64,000 nucleotides of DNA, from assembly GCF_039655775.1 (NCBI RefSeq), contig NZ_JBBYXJ010000001.1, positions 1,363,208 to 1,427,207 on the forward strand. Reading direction: 5' to 3'. Each line of letters begins with the position of its first letter. The first letter of the stretch is position 1. A program made the position numbers and the translations under genes. The notes below the pieces were generated by a model that made no database searches, was not told where the DNA came from, and worked only from the letters and a program-made list of their open reading frames with translations. Source of the DNA: Iodidimonas sp. SYSU 1G8 (lineage in GTDB: Bacteria; Pseudomonadota; Alphaproteobacteria; SMXS01). Below are positions 51,127 to 59,158 of this stretch, in pieces.

Positions 51127-51898
51127 CGCCGCCATCGACCACCAGTTCCTGACCGGTGATGTTGCGGCCGCCCGGGCCGATAAGGAAGAGGACCATGTTG
51201 ACGATGTCGGCGGGCTCGCTGGGGCGGCCGAGCGGAATGCCCATGTCGGCGACATAGGTTTCGAGCACGGCGGCCTCGTCGGCGCCTTCGGCGGCGGCGC
51301 GTTCGGCCCAGGCCTTGCGCATGCGCGGCACCGCGATGGGGCCGGGCGCGATGTAGTTGACGGTCACGCCATCGGGCCCGGCCTCGAGCGCGGCGCTGCG
51401 GCTGAGGCCGCGCAGCCCCCATTTCGAGGCGGAATAGCTGGCGCGCCCTGCCCGGCCGCGCATGCCGTGATTGCCGCCGATATTGACGACGCGGCCGGTC
51501 CGGGCGGCGCGCATGACGGGGAGCAGGCGCGTCAGGATGGCGAAAGGCGCGCGCAGATTGGTGCCGATCACCGTATCGAAATCGGCAAGGCCGAAGCCGC
51601 CGATCTGGGGCGAGAGCGGGCCGGTCGTGCCGGCGGCGTTGACCAGCACGTCGACGCGGCCTTGCGACCAGTCGAGGAACCGGTCGATGCCCGCGTCGAT
51701 GGCGGCGCCGTCGAGCAGGTCGATGGTGAGGACCAGCGCCCGGCGTCCCATTGCCGCGATCTCGGCGGCGACGTCTTCCAGCGCCGCTGTCCGGCGGCCG
51801 ACGAGGGCGACGTCGTGGCCCTGCGCGGCCAGCGCGCAGGCGATCTCGCGCCCGGTGCCGGCGCTGGCGCCGGTGACGAAGGCGACGGGGGCGCTCAA
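51116..51898 (-). CDS. Short-chain dehydrogenase/reductase (SDR)
   Basis: 260-residue SDR: TGASAGTG cofactor motif, NAAG, catalytic YSASK in GRASYSASKWGLRGLSRSAA and C-terminal TGQELVVDGG. Nearly the same active-site segment as the SDR at 20.1 kb (GMRGRAGR..YSASKWGLRG), so the two are paralogues in separate blocks. It is the last gene of DUF1445 - PhyH - SDR and overlaps the PhyH gene by 4 bases. Confidence 0.94.
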   Translation of the reverse strand: MSAPVAFVTGASAGTGREIACALAAQGHDVALVGRRTAALEDVAAEIAAMGRRALVLTIDLLDGAAIDAGIDRFLDWSQGRVDVLVNAAGTTGPLSPQIGGFGLADFDTVIGTNLRAPFAILTRLLPVMRAARTGRVVNIGGNHGMRGRAGRASYSASKWGLRGLSRSAALEAGPDGVTVNYIAPGPIAVPRMRKAWAERAAAEGADEAAVLETYVADMGIPLGRPSEPADIVNMVLFLIGPGGRNITGQELVVDGGVIV

Positions 51899-52758
51899 CC
51901 GGCGACCGCGAAATGACGCGCCTTCAGCCCGGCCTGGATCTTGTAGATCGAGCTGCCCGCGCGGGAGGGAAACGGCAGCTTCACACGATTGGGCTCGATG
52001 CGCACATGGCTGGCGCCGTCGCCCTGCACCATGCGCGACTGGTAGTCGGTCCAGTCGACCGCGTAGAACAGCGGATAGGCATCGGCGGCGGCGTATTCGA
52101 GGAACAGGATGCGGCGCGGGTCGCCCGAGAGATTGACGCCCGAGCCGTGGATGGTCAGCGGATGATGGAAGGCGATGGTACCGGCGGGACCGGTGAGCGA
52201 GACCGCCTTCGACAGGTCCGCGCCCGGGTCGCCCGGGGCGATGGCGCCGATGAAGTAGCCGTCCTCATCATGATGCTCCAGCAGCGCGCCTTCGTGGCTG
52301 CCGGCGAGCACCTGCATGGCGCCGTTCTCGGGCCGGGCCTCGTCGATCATCACCGACACGACGCAGGTGCCCATGTGGGTGTGCGGCGCGAACGCCCAGT
52401 CCTGATGCCATTCCAGCGCCGTGCCGCCGCGTGCCGCCTTCATGTTGATCTTGCTGTGGCTGAGGCGGATATGCGGGCCGATCAGCGCTTCGAGCACCTG
52501 GAGGATGCGGGGATGGCGGGCCATGGCGTCGTAGAAGGGATCGACCCGGTGCGGCTTCTTGATCCGCTGGATGGTGCTGCGTCCTTCCGTGTCCGTCTCG
52601 AAATCGAACACGGGGGTTTCCTCGGACTGGCCGGCGGCGGCGGCCGAGACCGCATCGGTCACGGCCCGCAGCCGGGCGACTTCGTCGGCCTGGAGCAGTC
52701 CGGCCGCGAGGGCGTAGCCGTGCGCGCGGTAGTGCCGGACGATGTCGTCGATGATCAT
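51895..52758 (-). CDS. Phytanoyl-CoA dioxygenase (PhyH) family oxygenase
   Basis: 287-residue Fe(II)/2-oxoglutarate oxygenase. Metal triad H118, D120 and H204 (EWHQDWAF ... TIHGSGVN) and the 2-oxoglutarate arginine R215 in GDPRRILFLEY. The family includes ectoine hydroxylase, phytanoyl-CoA hydroxylase and many secondary-metabolism oxygenases. Coupled by 4-base overlaps to the DUF1445 gene upstream and SDR downstream. Hydroxylation followed by SDR oxidation is a reasonable sequence of events (inference). Confidence 0.93.
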   Translation of the reverse strand: MIIDDIVRHYRAHGYALAAGLLQADEVARLRAVTDAVSAAAAGQSEETPVFDFETDTEGRSTIQRIKKPHRVDPFYDAMARHPRILQVLEALIGPHIRLSHSKINMKAARGGTALEWHQDWAFAPHTHMGTCVVSVMIDEARPENGAMQVLAGSHEGALLEHHDEDGYFIGAIAPGDPGADLSKAVSLTGPAGTIAFHHPLTIHGSGVNLSGDPRRILFLEYAAADAYPLFYAVDWTDYQSRMVQGDGASHVRIEPNRVKLPFPSRAGSSIYKIQAGLKARHFAVAG

Positions 52759-53531
52759 GAGGGCGTTCCCGTGGGCAGGGGCACATCGGTGACCAGCATA
52801 TGTGCCTTGTGATGGGTGATGCAGAGCGGCAGGCGGGCCTGGCGGGCGGCGATCTGGCCGGTGGCGCCGCAGGCCCAGAACACCGGCAGTTCATCGGGCG
52901 CGAGCCGGGTCAGGCCGTGGCCGCCATAGGATCGGGACAGGTCGGCGATGCCGATGCTCTCGGGCAGGCCGATGGAGACCGGGCGGCCGTGAAACTGGGG
53001 ATAGCGGTCGGAAATGATCGTCGCGGCGATGGCATCGGCCGGGCGCAGCGCGCGCATGGAGACGACCAGCTTGCCGCCGAACGGGCCGGCGGGGAGCGTG
53101 TCGATGTCGGTCACGTACATGGCCGACACAGTGCCTTCATCCAGATGCCGCAGCCGCACGCCGTGGGCACGCAGCATGGCCTCGAACGAGAACGAGCAGC
53201 CGAGCGCGAAGGCGACGAGATCGCCGCGCCACAGATTGCGGATGTCGCGGGGCGTGTCGACCAGTTCGCCGTCGCGGAAGACCATGTACTCGCCCACGTC
53301 GGTGCGCACATCCATGTCCTGGGCGAGATCCGGCAGGCAGGGATCGCCGGGGCGAGAGCGGCCGAGCAGCGGCAGGGCCTGCGCGTTGAGGCGGCAATAG
53401 GCCTCGAAATCGTCGGCCCAGGCGTCGGGAACGATGACCAGATTGGCCTGCACGTAGCCCGGCGCGGCGAGATTGGTAAAATCGCGGAACGTGCCGGCGC
53501 GAATGGCGCGGCGCAGCCGGACCGGATCCAT
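52755..53531 (-). CDS. DUF1445 putative hydro-lyase
   Basis: 258 residues from ATG at 53531. Family features: RRAIRAGTFRDFTNLAAPGY, VQANLVIVPDAWADDFEAYC, CSFSFEAMLRAHGVRLRHLD, MYVTDIDTLPAGPFGGKLVV and THHKAHMLVTDVPLP near the C-end. Related to D-glutamate cyclase and putative hydro-lyases; a lyase reaction on a carboxylated intermediate is likely. A TTG start at 53558 with AGGGA upstream would add nine residues and is a real alternative. First gene of the DUF1445 - PhyH - SDR unit. Confidence 0.88.
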   Translation of the reverse strand: MDPVRLRRAIRAGTFRDFTNLAAPGYVQANLVIVPDAWADDFEAYCRLNAQALPLLGRSRPGDPCLPDLAQDMDVRTDVGEYMVFRDGELVDTPRDIRNLWRGDLVAFALGCSFSFEAMLRAHGVRLRHLDEGTVSAMYVTDIDTLPAGPFGGKLVVSMRALRPADAIAATIISDRYPQFHGRPVSIGLPESIGIADLSRSYGGHGLTRLAPDELPVFWACGATGQIAARQARLPLCITHHKAHMLVTDVPLPTGTPS

Positions 53532-53740
53532 GAACTCTGGCGTGGGCGCGTTCAGCAAGGCAGTCCCTGAGATGATCGTCTGTCGGTCACTACCGTCAGA
53601 TATATCAGCGGCGGGGCTGTGCTGGGGGATGCCATTTCGGCGGCCTTGCGTTGCCGAACCGGCTACTTGCGCCGCGCGTGCCCGGAAACGCAGAAAAGCG
53701 CCGCGAGGCGGCGCTTTCCCGGCGGCCGCGAACGACCCGC

Positions 53741-55093
53741 TTATGCGTTCAGGTACTTGTCCAGGGTGATGTGGACCTGCCGCACCCGCGATTCCTGGTA
53801 ATTGGCGAGCGACTGGGCCTGCTTGGCCGAGGCCTTGAAGCCGCGCTGCTGGCGCTCGAGATTGGACGTGTCCTGCTCGTAGATGGCGGCGAGCGGCTGA
53901 TCCATGTTCGGGACCGTCGCATAGGTTTCCTGCACGCCCAGCTTCACCACGCGCGGCGGCTCGGGATGTTCTTCGCCGTCCTTGAGCGGACGCAGGAACA
54001 TCAGGTCGAACCAGGCGCTGTCCACGTCGGTGCCGGCGGGCCGGAAGCGGTAGATCATGGGCAGGCCGATGCCGGGGAAGATGAACATGTTCGGGAACAC
54101 GAAATACTCGATGGAATCGAGCATCTCGCTTTCCGAGAACTGGCTCATGTCGATGCCGTATTTCGGCTCCAGTTCCTCGCGCTTGGCCTGGGCGGCCATG
54201 ATGCGCTTGGCCATGGCGTCGGCGATGTCTTCCTCGGTCTCCGGCTCGGGCCATTTCGGGGCGAGATAGCCGCGGGTGTGGATGAAGCGGTGCACGTTGT
54301 CGCCGAAGATGTCGTACTGGGCGTTGGTCTGGGCGTTGCCGACCGGGTCGCCGCCCATGTGGGTCTCGCGGACGTGATAGGCCTCGAGAAATGCCTCGGC
54401 CGCCGCCTTCCAGTTGCACGGCAAGGTGCGGCGCAGATGCACCTCGATGTAGCGCCGGTCGACCGGGAAGTAGTGCTTGAAATGCTCGGGCAGGACCTCG
54501 AGGTATTCCGCCAGCGGCTTGGCGTCGTGGTCCATGTTCATGAACACGAAACCGCCCCAGGTATCGACCTTGGCCTCGGGCAGGCAGAGCTTTTCCTTGT
54601 CGAGGTGCGGGAAGTCCCAATCGCAGGGCAGATCCTTCAGCGTGCCATCCATGTTCCAGGTCCAGGCGTGGAACGGGCAGCGGAAATCATTGCCGGACAG
54701 GGCGTAGCCTTCCTCGTCCTGGCCGGGGCGCAGCTGGGTGCCGCGGTGCAGGCAGGAATTGTAGAACGCCTTGATATCCCCGGAATCGGTGCGAGTGATG
54801 ATGAAGGAATAGTCGCCGATCTCGTAGACCATGTGGTCGCCAGGCTCGGGAATGTGCTCCTCGCGGCAGACGAACTGCCAGACCTTCGGCCAGAGCTTCT
54901 TCATCTCCAGGTCGAAGAACTCACGCGAGGTGTAGCGGTTGAACGGGATGTCGGCATCGCCGAGGAACTCGAACCGTTCGGTGACGATGGGCTCGGGCGC
55001 GGCCTTCGGGTCGCGCAGGATGATGTCCTTGGTGCTCTGGCCCGGCGTGCGAGCCTGGCCTGGCTGCAGGCCCTTCGGATTTTCGGCGTTCAC
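53741..55093 (-). CDS. Rieske aromatic ring-hydroxylating oxygenase, alpha subunit
   Basis: 450-residue oxygenase with a GTG start at 55093 preceded by GGGAGGG. Rieske ligands C114, H116, C139 and H142 (SCLHRGTQL ... CPFHAW), with an unusually long loop between the pairs. Iron ligands H240 and H245 in EAFLEAYHVRETH; the bridging residue is Glu233 where many homologues have Asp. Monocistronic in appearance: 182-base gap to the DUF1445 unit downstream. No electron-transfer partner nearby. Third Rieske oxygenase of the window, from a different subfamily than the one at 35.1 kb. Confidence 0.93.
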   Translation of the reverse strand: MNAENPKGLQPGQARTPGQSTKDIILRDPKAAPEPIVTERFEFLGDADIPFNRYTSREFFDLEMKKLWPKVWQFVCREEHIPEPGDHMVYEIGDYSFIITRTDSGDIKAFYNSCLHRGTQLRPGQDEEGYALSGNDFRCPFHAWTWNMDGTLKDLPCDWDFPHLDKEKLCLPEAKVDTWGGFVFMNMDHDAKPLAEYLEVLPEHFKHYFPVDRRYIEVHLRRTLPCNWKAAAEAFLEAYHVRETHMGGDPVGNAQTNAQYDIFGDNVHRFIHTRGYLAPKWPEPETEEDIADAMAKRIMAAQAKREELEPKYGIDMSQFSESEMLDSIEYFVFPNMFIFPGIGLPMIYRFRPAGTDVDSAWFDLMFLRPLKDGEEHPEPPRVVKLGVQETYATVPNMDQPLAAIYEQDTSNLERQQRGFKASAKQAQSLANYQESRVRQVHITLDKYLNA

Positions 55094-55284
55094 CTGATCC
55101 CTCCCCGGAACGTGTGACTGAGGGCAGGAGAATTGAACAAATCGCCGCCGCCGCCAACTAGCGGAATCGATAGGCTCGGCGCATGGGCAAAAAGCGATGT
55201 GGTAGCCGGGAACTTTACGCCCGATCCGCCGTTGAATTCATACCACGCACTCGTGGCTGTCCAACTCTCTTCCCGAGATTCCTT

Positions 55285-55312
55285 GCCCGCCTTCACCGGC
55301 GGGCTTCTTTTT
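55285..55312 (+). terminator. Hairpin with T-run on the plus strand
   Basis: GCCCGCC / GGCGGGC (7-bp perfect stem, 6-base loop TTCACC) followed by TTCTTTTT on the plus strand. The GFA gene on the minus strand stops 4 bases away, so the hairpin sits at its 3' end, but the T-run points the other way. No plus-strand gene upstream is convincing, which leaves a short untranslated transcript from about 55.14 kb as a possibility. Confidence 0.6.
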
Positions 55313-55315
55313 CGA

Positions 55316-55723
55316 TCAGACCGGGATATCCGGCGGCGGTCCTTCGAGAAACCGCGGCGCCGTACCGCCGATATGGTCCCAGGGCGCTTTCGATCCCACG
55401 AAGATATGCATGTCGATCTCGACGCCCGGATCGCCATCGACGGTGCCGAGGGTGACGCCGTGAACCGCCGTACCGGCCAGACCGCACAGGGTGGTGCCGC
55501 AGGTTCGGCAAAAACACAGGCCCCAGCCGGGCGTGGTTTCGTACACGGTCAGATTGTCCTCTCCGGCCCGCCAGACGAACGCGCCGGGCGCGACTTCCGC
55601 ATAGGCGGAACCGGCGCCGCTGAAAATCTTGCGGCAGCGGGAACAATGGCAACTGCGCGCCGCCTTCAGAGGCGCGGAGATCTCATAGCGCACCGTGCCG
55701 CATGCGCAGCCTCCGCTCAGCAT
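55316..55723 (-). CDS. GFA family zinc protein (glutathione-dependent formaldehyde-activating-like)
   Basis: 135 residues from ATG at 55723 (GGGGACGAGAG upstream). Zinc-binding cysteines appear as CACGTVRYE, SCHCSRCRKI and CFCRTCGTTLCG, followed by VTLGTVDGDPGVEIDMHIFV and the HIGGTAPRFLEG tail typical of GFA proteins. Members include the Paracoccus Gfa protein and CENP-V homologues; most have no proven activity. A role in handling formaldehyde released by N- or O-demethylating oxygenases is attractive here but is inference. Confidence 0.93.
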   Translation of the reverse strand: MLSGGCACGTVRYEISAPLKAARSCHCSRCRKIFSGAGSAYAEVAPGAFVWRAGEDNLTVYETTPGWGLCFCRTCGTTLCGLAGTAVHGVTLGTVDGDPGVEIDMHIFVGSKAPWDHIGGTAPRFLEGPPPDIPV

Positions 55724-55830
55724 TCTCTCGTCCCCCTGTTGATCCGGAGTAGTCTGGCCCAGCACCGCGAACGTGTGAAGAGGCCGCGGTGGCGTGCCGC
55801 GACCCCTCCATCCCCGACAGGTGCTCTGAA

Positions 55831-57411
55831 CTACTCGGCGGCGATCCGTTCGACCGGCGCCGCGCGGATCAGATGGTCGAAGGCCGACAGCGCGGCCTTT
55901 GAGCCTTCGCCCATGGCGATGACGATCTGCTTGTAGGGCACGGTGGTGACATCGCCCGCCGCGAAGACGCCGGGAAGCGAGGTTTCACCGCGCGCGTTCA
56001 CCTCGATCTCGCCGCGCCGGCTGAGCGCCAGCGTGCCCTGCAGCCATTCCGTGTTCGGCACGAGCCCGATCTGCACGAAGATGCCGTCGAGGTCGATCCT
56101 GTGGGACTGGCCGCTGGTGCGATCCGTGTAGGACAGGCCGACCACCTTGCTGCCGTCGCCATGCACTTCCGTGGTCTGGCCGGACAGGATGACCGTCACG
56201 TTGGGGAGCGAGCGCAGCTTGGTCTGCAGCACGGCATCGGCGAGCAGTTTGGAGTCGAACTCGATCAACACGACATGGGACGCCAGACCGGCCAGGTCGA
56301 TGGCCGCCTCGACGCCGGAATTGCCGCCACCGATCACCGCCACGTGCTTGCCCTTGAACAAAGGCCCGTCGCAGTGCGGGCAATAGGCCACGCCCTTGTT
56401 GCGGTACTCGTCTTCGCCCGGGACGTTCATCTGCCGCCAACGGGCGCCGGTGGACAGGATGACTGTCTTCGCCTTCAGCGAGGCACCGCTGGCGAGCCTG
56501 ATTTCCGTCAGGCCGCCGGGCGCGGACGCCGGGACGAGCGCCGTGGCGGTCTGGAGGTTCATGATGTCGACCTCGTAGTCCTTGACGTGCTGCTCCAGCG
56601 CGGCGACCAGTTTCGGGCCTTCCGTGTGGGAGACCGAGATGAAGTTCTCGATCCCCATCGTATCGAGCACCTGACCGCCGAAACGCTCGGCGACGACACC
56701 GGTGCGGATGCCCTTGCGCGCCGCGTAGATCGCCGCCGCGGCGCCGGCCGGGCCGCCGCCGACGACCAGCACATCGAACGCCTCCTTGCCGGCAAGCTTC
56801 TTGGCCTCGCGCTCGGCGGTGCCCGTGTCGAGCTTCGCCAGGATCTGTTCCAGGCTCATGCGGCCCTGCGCGAAGGGCTGGCCGTTCAGCAGCACGGTCG
56901 GCACGGCCATGATGCCGCGCGCCTCCACTTCCGGCTGGAACAGCGCGCCATCAATGGCGACGTGGCGAATACGCGGGTTAAGCGCGCCCATGAGATTGAG
57001 CGCCTGCACCACGTCGGGGCAGTTCTGGCAGGACAGCGAGAAATAGGTTTCGAACAGGAAATCGCCGTCGAGCGCCTTGACCTGCTCGATCACTTCGGGC
57101 GATTCCTTGGGCTGATGCCCGCCGATCTGCAGGATCGCCAGGATCAGCGAGTTGAACTCGTGTCCCATGGGAATACCGGCGAAGCGCACGGCGATGTCTG
57201 TGCCGGCGCGGCGGATCGCGAAGGACGGTTTCCGGGGATCTTCACCCTCCTCGACCAGCGTGATCTTGTCGGACAGCGAGGCAATGTCCTTGAGCAGGGT
57301 CTGCATTTCGCGGGACTTGGCGCCGTCGTCGAGCGCGGCCGCCAGTTCGACGGGCTGCGTGATCCGCTCGAAATAGGCCTCCAATTGTCCCTTCAGTTTC
57401 GCGTCGAGCAT
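55831..57411 (-). CDS. ahpF: Alkyl hydroperoxide reductase subunit F
   Basis: 526-residue flavoprotein that passes electrons from NADH to AhpC. N-terminal double thioredoxin-like domain with active-site C128-Q-N-C131; linker; FAD/NADH domains with [19 protein letters not shown], the redox pair C344-P-H-C347 in AYCPHCDGP and [14 protein letters not shown] near the end. Length fits E. coli AhpF (521). Start at 57411; the frame is open upstream only as a GC-rich artefact. Lies 109 bases after ahpC, a gap holding a GGCGCGTC/GACGCGCC hairpin (57478-57513) that may lower ahpF expression relative to ahpC. Confidence 0.97.
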   Translation of the reverse strand: MLDAKLKGQLEAYFERITQPVELAAALDDGAKSREMQTLLKDIASLSDKITLVEEGEDPRKPSFAIRRAGTDIAVRFAGIPMGHEFNSLILAILQIGGHQPKESPEVIEQVKALDGDFLFETYFSLSCQNCPDVVQALNLMGALNPRIRHVAIDGALFQPEVEARGIMAVPTVLLNGQPFAQGRMSLEQILAKLDTGTAEREAKKLAGKEAFDVLVVGGGPAGAAAAIYAARKGIRTGVVAERFGGQVLDTMGIENFISVSHTEGPKLVAALEQHVKDYEVDIMNLQTATALVPASAPGGLTEIRLASGASLKAKTVILSTGARWRQMNVPGEDEYRNKGVAYCPHCDGPLFKGKHVAVIGGGNSGVEAAIDLAGLASHVVLIEFDSKLLADAVLQTKLRSLPNVTVILSGQTTEVHGDGSKVVGLSYTDRTSGQSHRIDLDGIFVQIGLVPNTEWLQGTLALSRRGEIEVNARGETSLPGVFAAGDVTTVPYKQIVIAMGEGSKAALSAFDHLIRAAPVERIAAE

Positions 57412-57520
57412 GTCTGTGATCTCCTGAATGGAAAGGGGGCTGCCGGGCCGGAACGGCCTGACGATGGCGGGAGGGCCGGCGCGTCCTCCAGAGCGATCCC
57501 CGGAAGACGCGCCGTCCGGA

Positions 57521-58084
57521 TCAGATCTTGCCGACGAGGTCGAGCGACGGAGCCAGCGTCTCGGCGCCTTCCTGCCACTTGGCCGGGCAAACTTCACCCG
57601 GGTGCGACGCGACATACTGCGCGGCCTTTACCTTGCGCAGCAGTTCGGTGGCATCGCGGCCGATGCCGCCCGCGGTGATCTCGACGATCTGGATCTTGCC
57701 ATCGGGATCGATGACGAAGGTGCCGCGATCAGCGAGGCCGACATCCTCGATCAGGACATCGAAATTGCGCGAGATGGTGCCGGTCGGGTCGGCGACCATC
57801 GGATATTCGATCTTGCCGATGGCGGGCGAGGTGTCGTGCCATGCCTTGTGGCAGAAATGGGTGTCGGTCGACACGCTGTAGATCTCCACGCCGAGCTTCT
57901 TGAATTCAGCGTAGTTGTTCGCCAGATCCTCGAGCTCGGTGGGGCAGACGAAAGTGAAGTCGGCCGGATAAAAGAAAACCACCGACCACTTGCCGCGCAG
58001 GTCGGCATCGCTGACGTCGACGAATTTTCCGGCCTGGAAGGCGGTGGCCTTGAACGGCTTCACTTCGGTGTTGATCTGGGACAT
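57521..58084 (-). CDS. ahpC: Alkyl hydroperoxide reductase subunit C (2-Cys peroxiredoxin)
   Basis: 187-residue typical 2-Cys peroxiredoxin that reduces H2O2, organic peroxides and peroxynitrite. Peroxidatic C47 in DFTFVCPTE, resolving C166 in [10 protein letters not shown]; length as in E. coli AhpC. Strong AAGGAGAA before the ATG. Divergent from oxyR, with the control region at 58182-58236 between; induced by oxidised OxyR in most relatives. The high number of oxygenases in the window makes strong peroxide defence understandable. Confidence 0.98.
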   Translation of the reverse strand: MSQINTEVKPFKATAFQAGKFVDVSDADLRGKWSVVFFYPADFTFVCPTELEDLANNYAEFKKLGVEIYSVSTDTHFCHKAWHDTSPAIGKIEYPMVADPTGTISRNFDVLIEDVGLADRGTFVIDPDGKIQIVEITAGGIGRDATELLRKVKAAQYVASHPGEVCPAKWQEGAETLAPSLDLVGKI

Positions 58085-58181
58085 TTCGTTCTCCTTGGTC
58101 GAAAAATGGCGCCCCCGCGATACCGGTCATCTGGGGAGACGGGTTAGGGATCGCGGCGACGGGCTATAGATAGACCAGATC

Positions 58182-58236
58182 ACTAATCGACAGAAACAAG
58201 AAATTTATGATATTGTAATCGTATAAATCGATTAGT
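58182..58236. promoter_or_regulatory. Dyad-symmetric ahpC-oxyR control region (candidate OxyR site)
   Basis: Outer arms ACTAATCGA (58182-58190) and TCGATTAGT (58228-58236) form a perfect 9-bp inverted repeat centred at 58209; ATTTAT (58203-58208) and ATAAAT (58223-58228) form an inner, off-centre pair. The AT-rich 55-base span between ahpC and oxyR is about the size of an OxyR tetramer footprint. The classic ATAG-N7-CTAT pattern is not exact, so the assignment rests on position and symmetry. Confidence 0.6.
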
Positions 58237-58246
58237 TGAGGATGCC

Positions 58247-59158
58247 ATGAAGCCGCTTCCCACCCTGCGCCAGCTCCGCTTTCTCGTCGCGGTGGTCGAC
58301 AAATGCCATTTCGGGCACGCGGCGGACGTCTGCCATGTCACCCAGTCGACGCTGAGCGCCGGCATCCAGGAGCTTGAAGCGCTGCTCGGCGTGCAATTGC
58401 TGGAGCGCACCAAGCGCTCCGTGATGCCGACACCGCTGGGTCTCGACATCGCCGCCCGCGCTGCCAAGCTGCTGAAGGGCACGGAAGACATGGTGGACAT
58501 CGCGCAGGCGGCGCGGGCGCCCATGTCGGGCAAGCTGCGCCTGGGCGTCATTCCGACCATCGGCCCGTTCCTGTTGCCCAAGGCGCTGCCGAGCCTGCGG
58601 AGCATGTTTCCCCTGCTGCAGATCTACCTGCGCGAGGACCAGACCGAGCGCCTGTTGGATCGACTGGAGGCTGGTGAACTGGACGCGGCTCTCCTCGCCC
58701 TGCCCTATGACATCGGCGGCTATGACAGCATGGATATCGGCGAGGACCGCTTCTGGGGCGTGTTTCCGCCGGGGCACCGTCTCTCCGGCACCGCGCTGCG
58801 ACCGCGCGATATCGCGGTGGAGAACCTGCTGCTGCTGGAGGAGGGCCACTGCCTGCGCGACCAGGCGCTGGCCGCCTGCTCGCTGGAAGGCGCGCAGCGT
58901 AACGCGGCATTTCAGGGCACCAGCCTCTACACCCTCGTCCAGATGGTCGCCAACGGGCTGGGCATGACGCTGGTGCCGCAACTGGCGCTGGACGCCGGCA
59001 TCCTGCGCGGCCTCGATCTGGCGACGGCACCGCTTGAAGGCAGCAATGCGTGCCGGCGCCTCGGCCTGATCTGGCGCCGCACATCCGGCCGCACGGAAAC
59101 CTTCCAGCGCCTGGGCAAGGCGCTCAGGGAAATCCAGGCCGCGCCCCGCGCCGCCTAA
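58247..59158 (+). CDS. oxyR: Hydrogen peroxide-sensing LysR-type regulator OxyR
   Basis: 303-residue LysR protein. HTH at about 5-45 (TLRQLRFLVAVVDKCHFGHA, then TQSTLSAGIQELEALLG). The redox cysteines C202 and C211 in EEGHCLRDQALAAC have the same spacing as C199/C208 of E. coli OxyR, so disulfide sensing should be intact. GTTGAGGA lies before the ATG. Divergent from ahpC, the classical arrangement. Its stop overlaps the stop of the molybdenum hydroxylase gene on the other strand by 3 bases. Confidence 0.95.
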   Translation: MKPLPTLRQLRFLVAVVDKCHFGHAADVCHVTQSTLSAGIQELEALLGVQLLERTKRSVMPTPLGLDIAARAAKLLKGTEDMVDIAQAARAPMSGKLRLGVIPTIGPFLLPKALPSLRSMFPLLQIYLREDQTERLLDRLEAGELDAALLALPYDIGGYDSMDIGEDRFWGVFPPGHRLSGTALRPRDIAVENLLLLEEGHCLRDQALAACSLEGAQRNAAFQGTSLYTLVQMVANGLGMTLVPQLALDAGILRGLDLATAPLEGSNACRRLGLIWRRTSGRTETFQRLGKALREIQAAPRAA

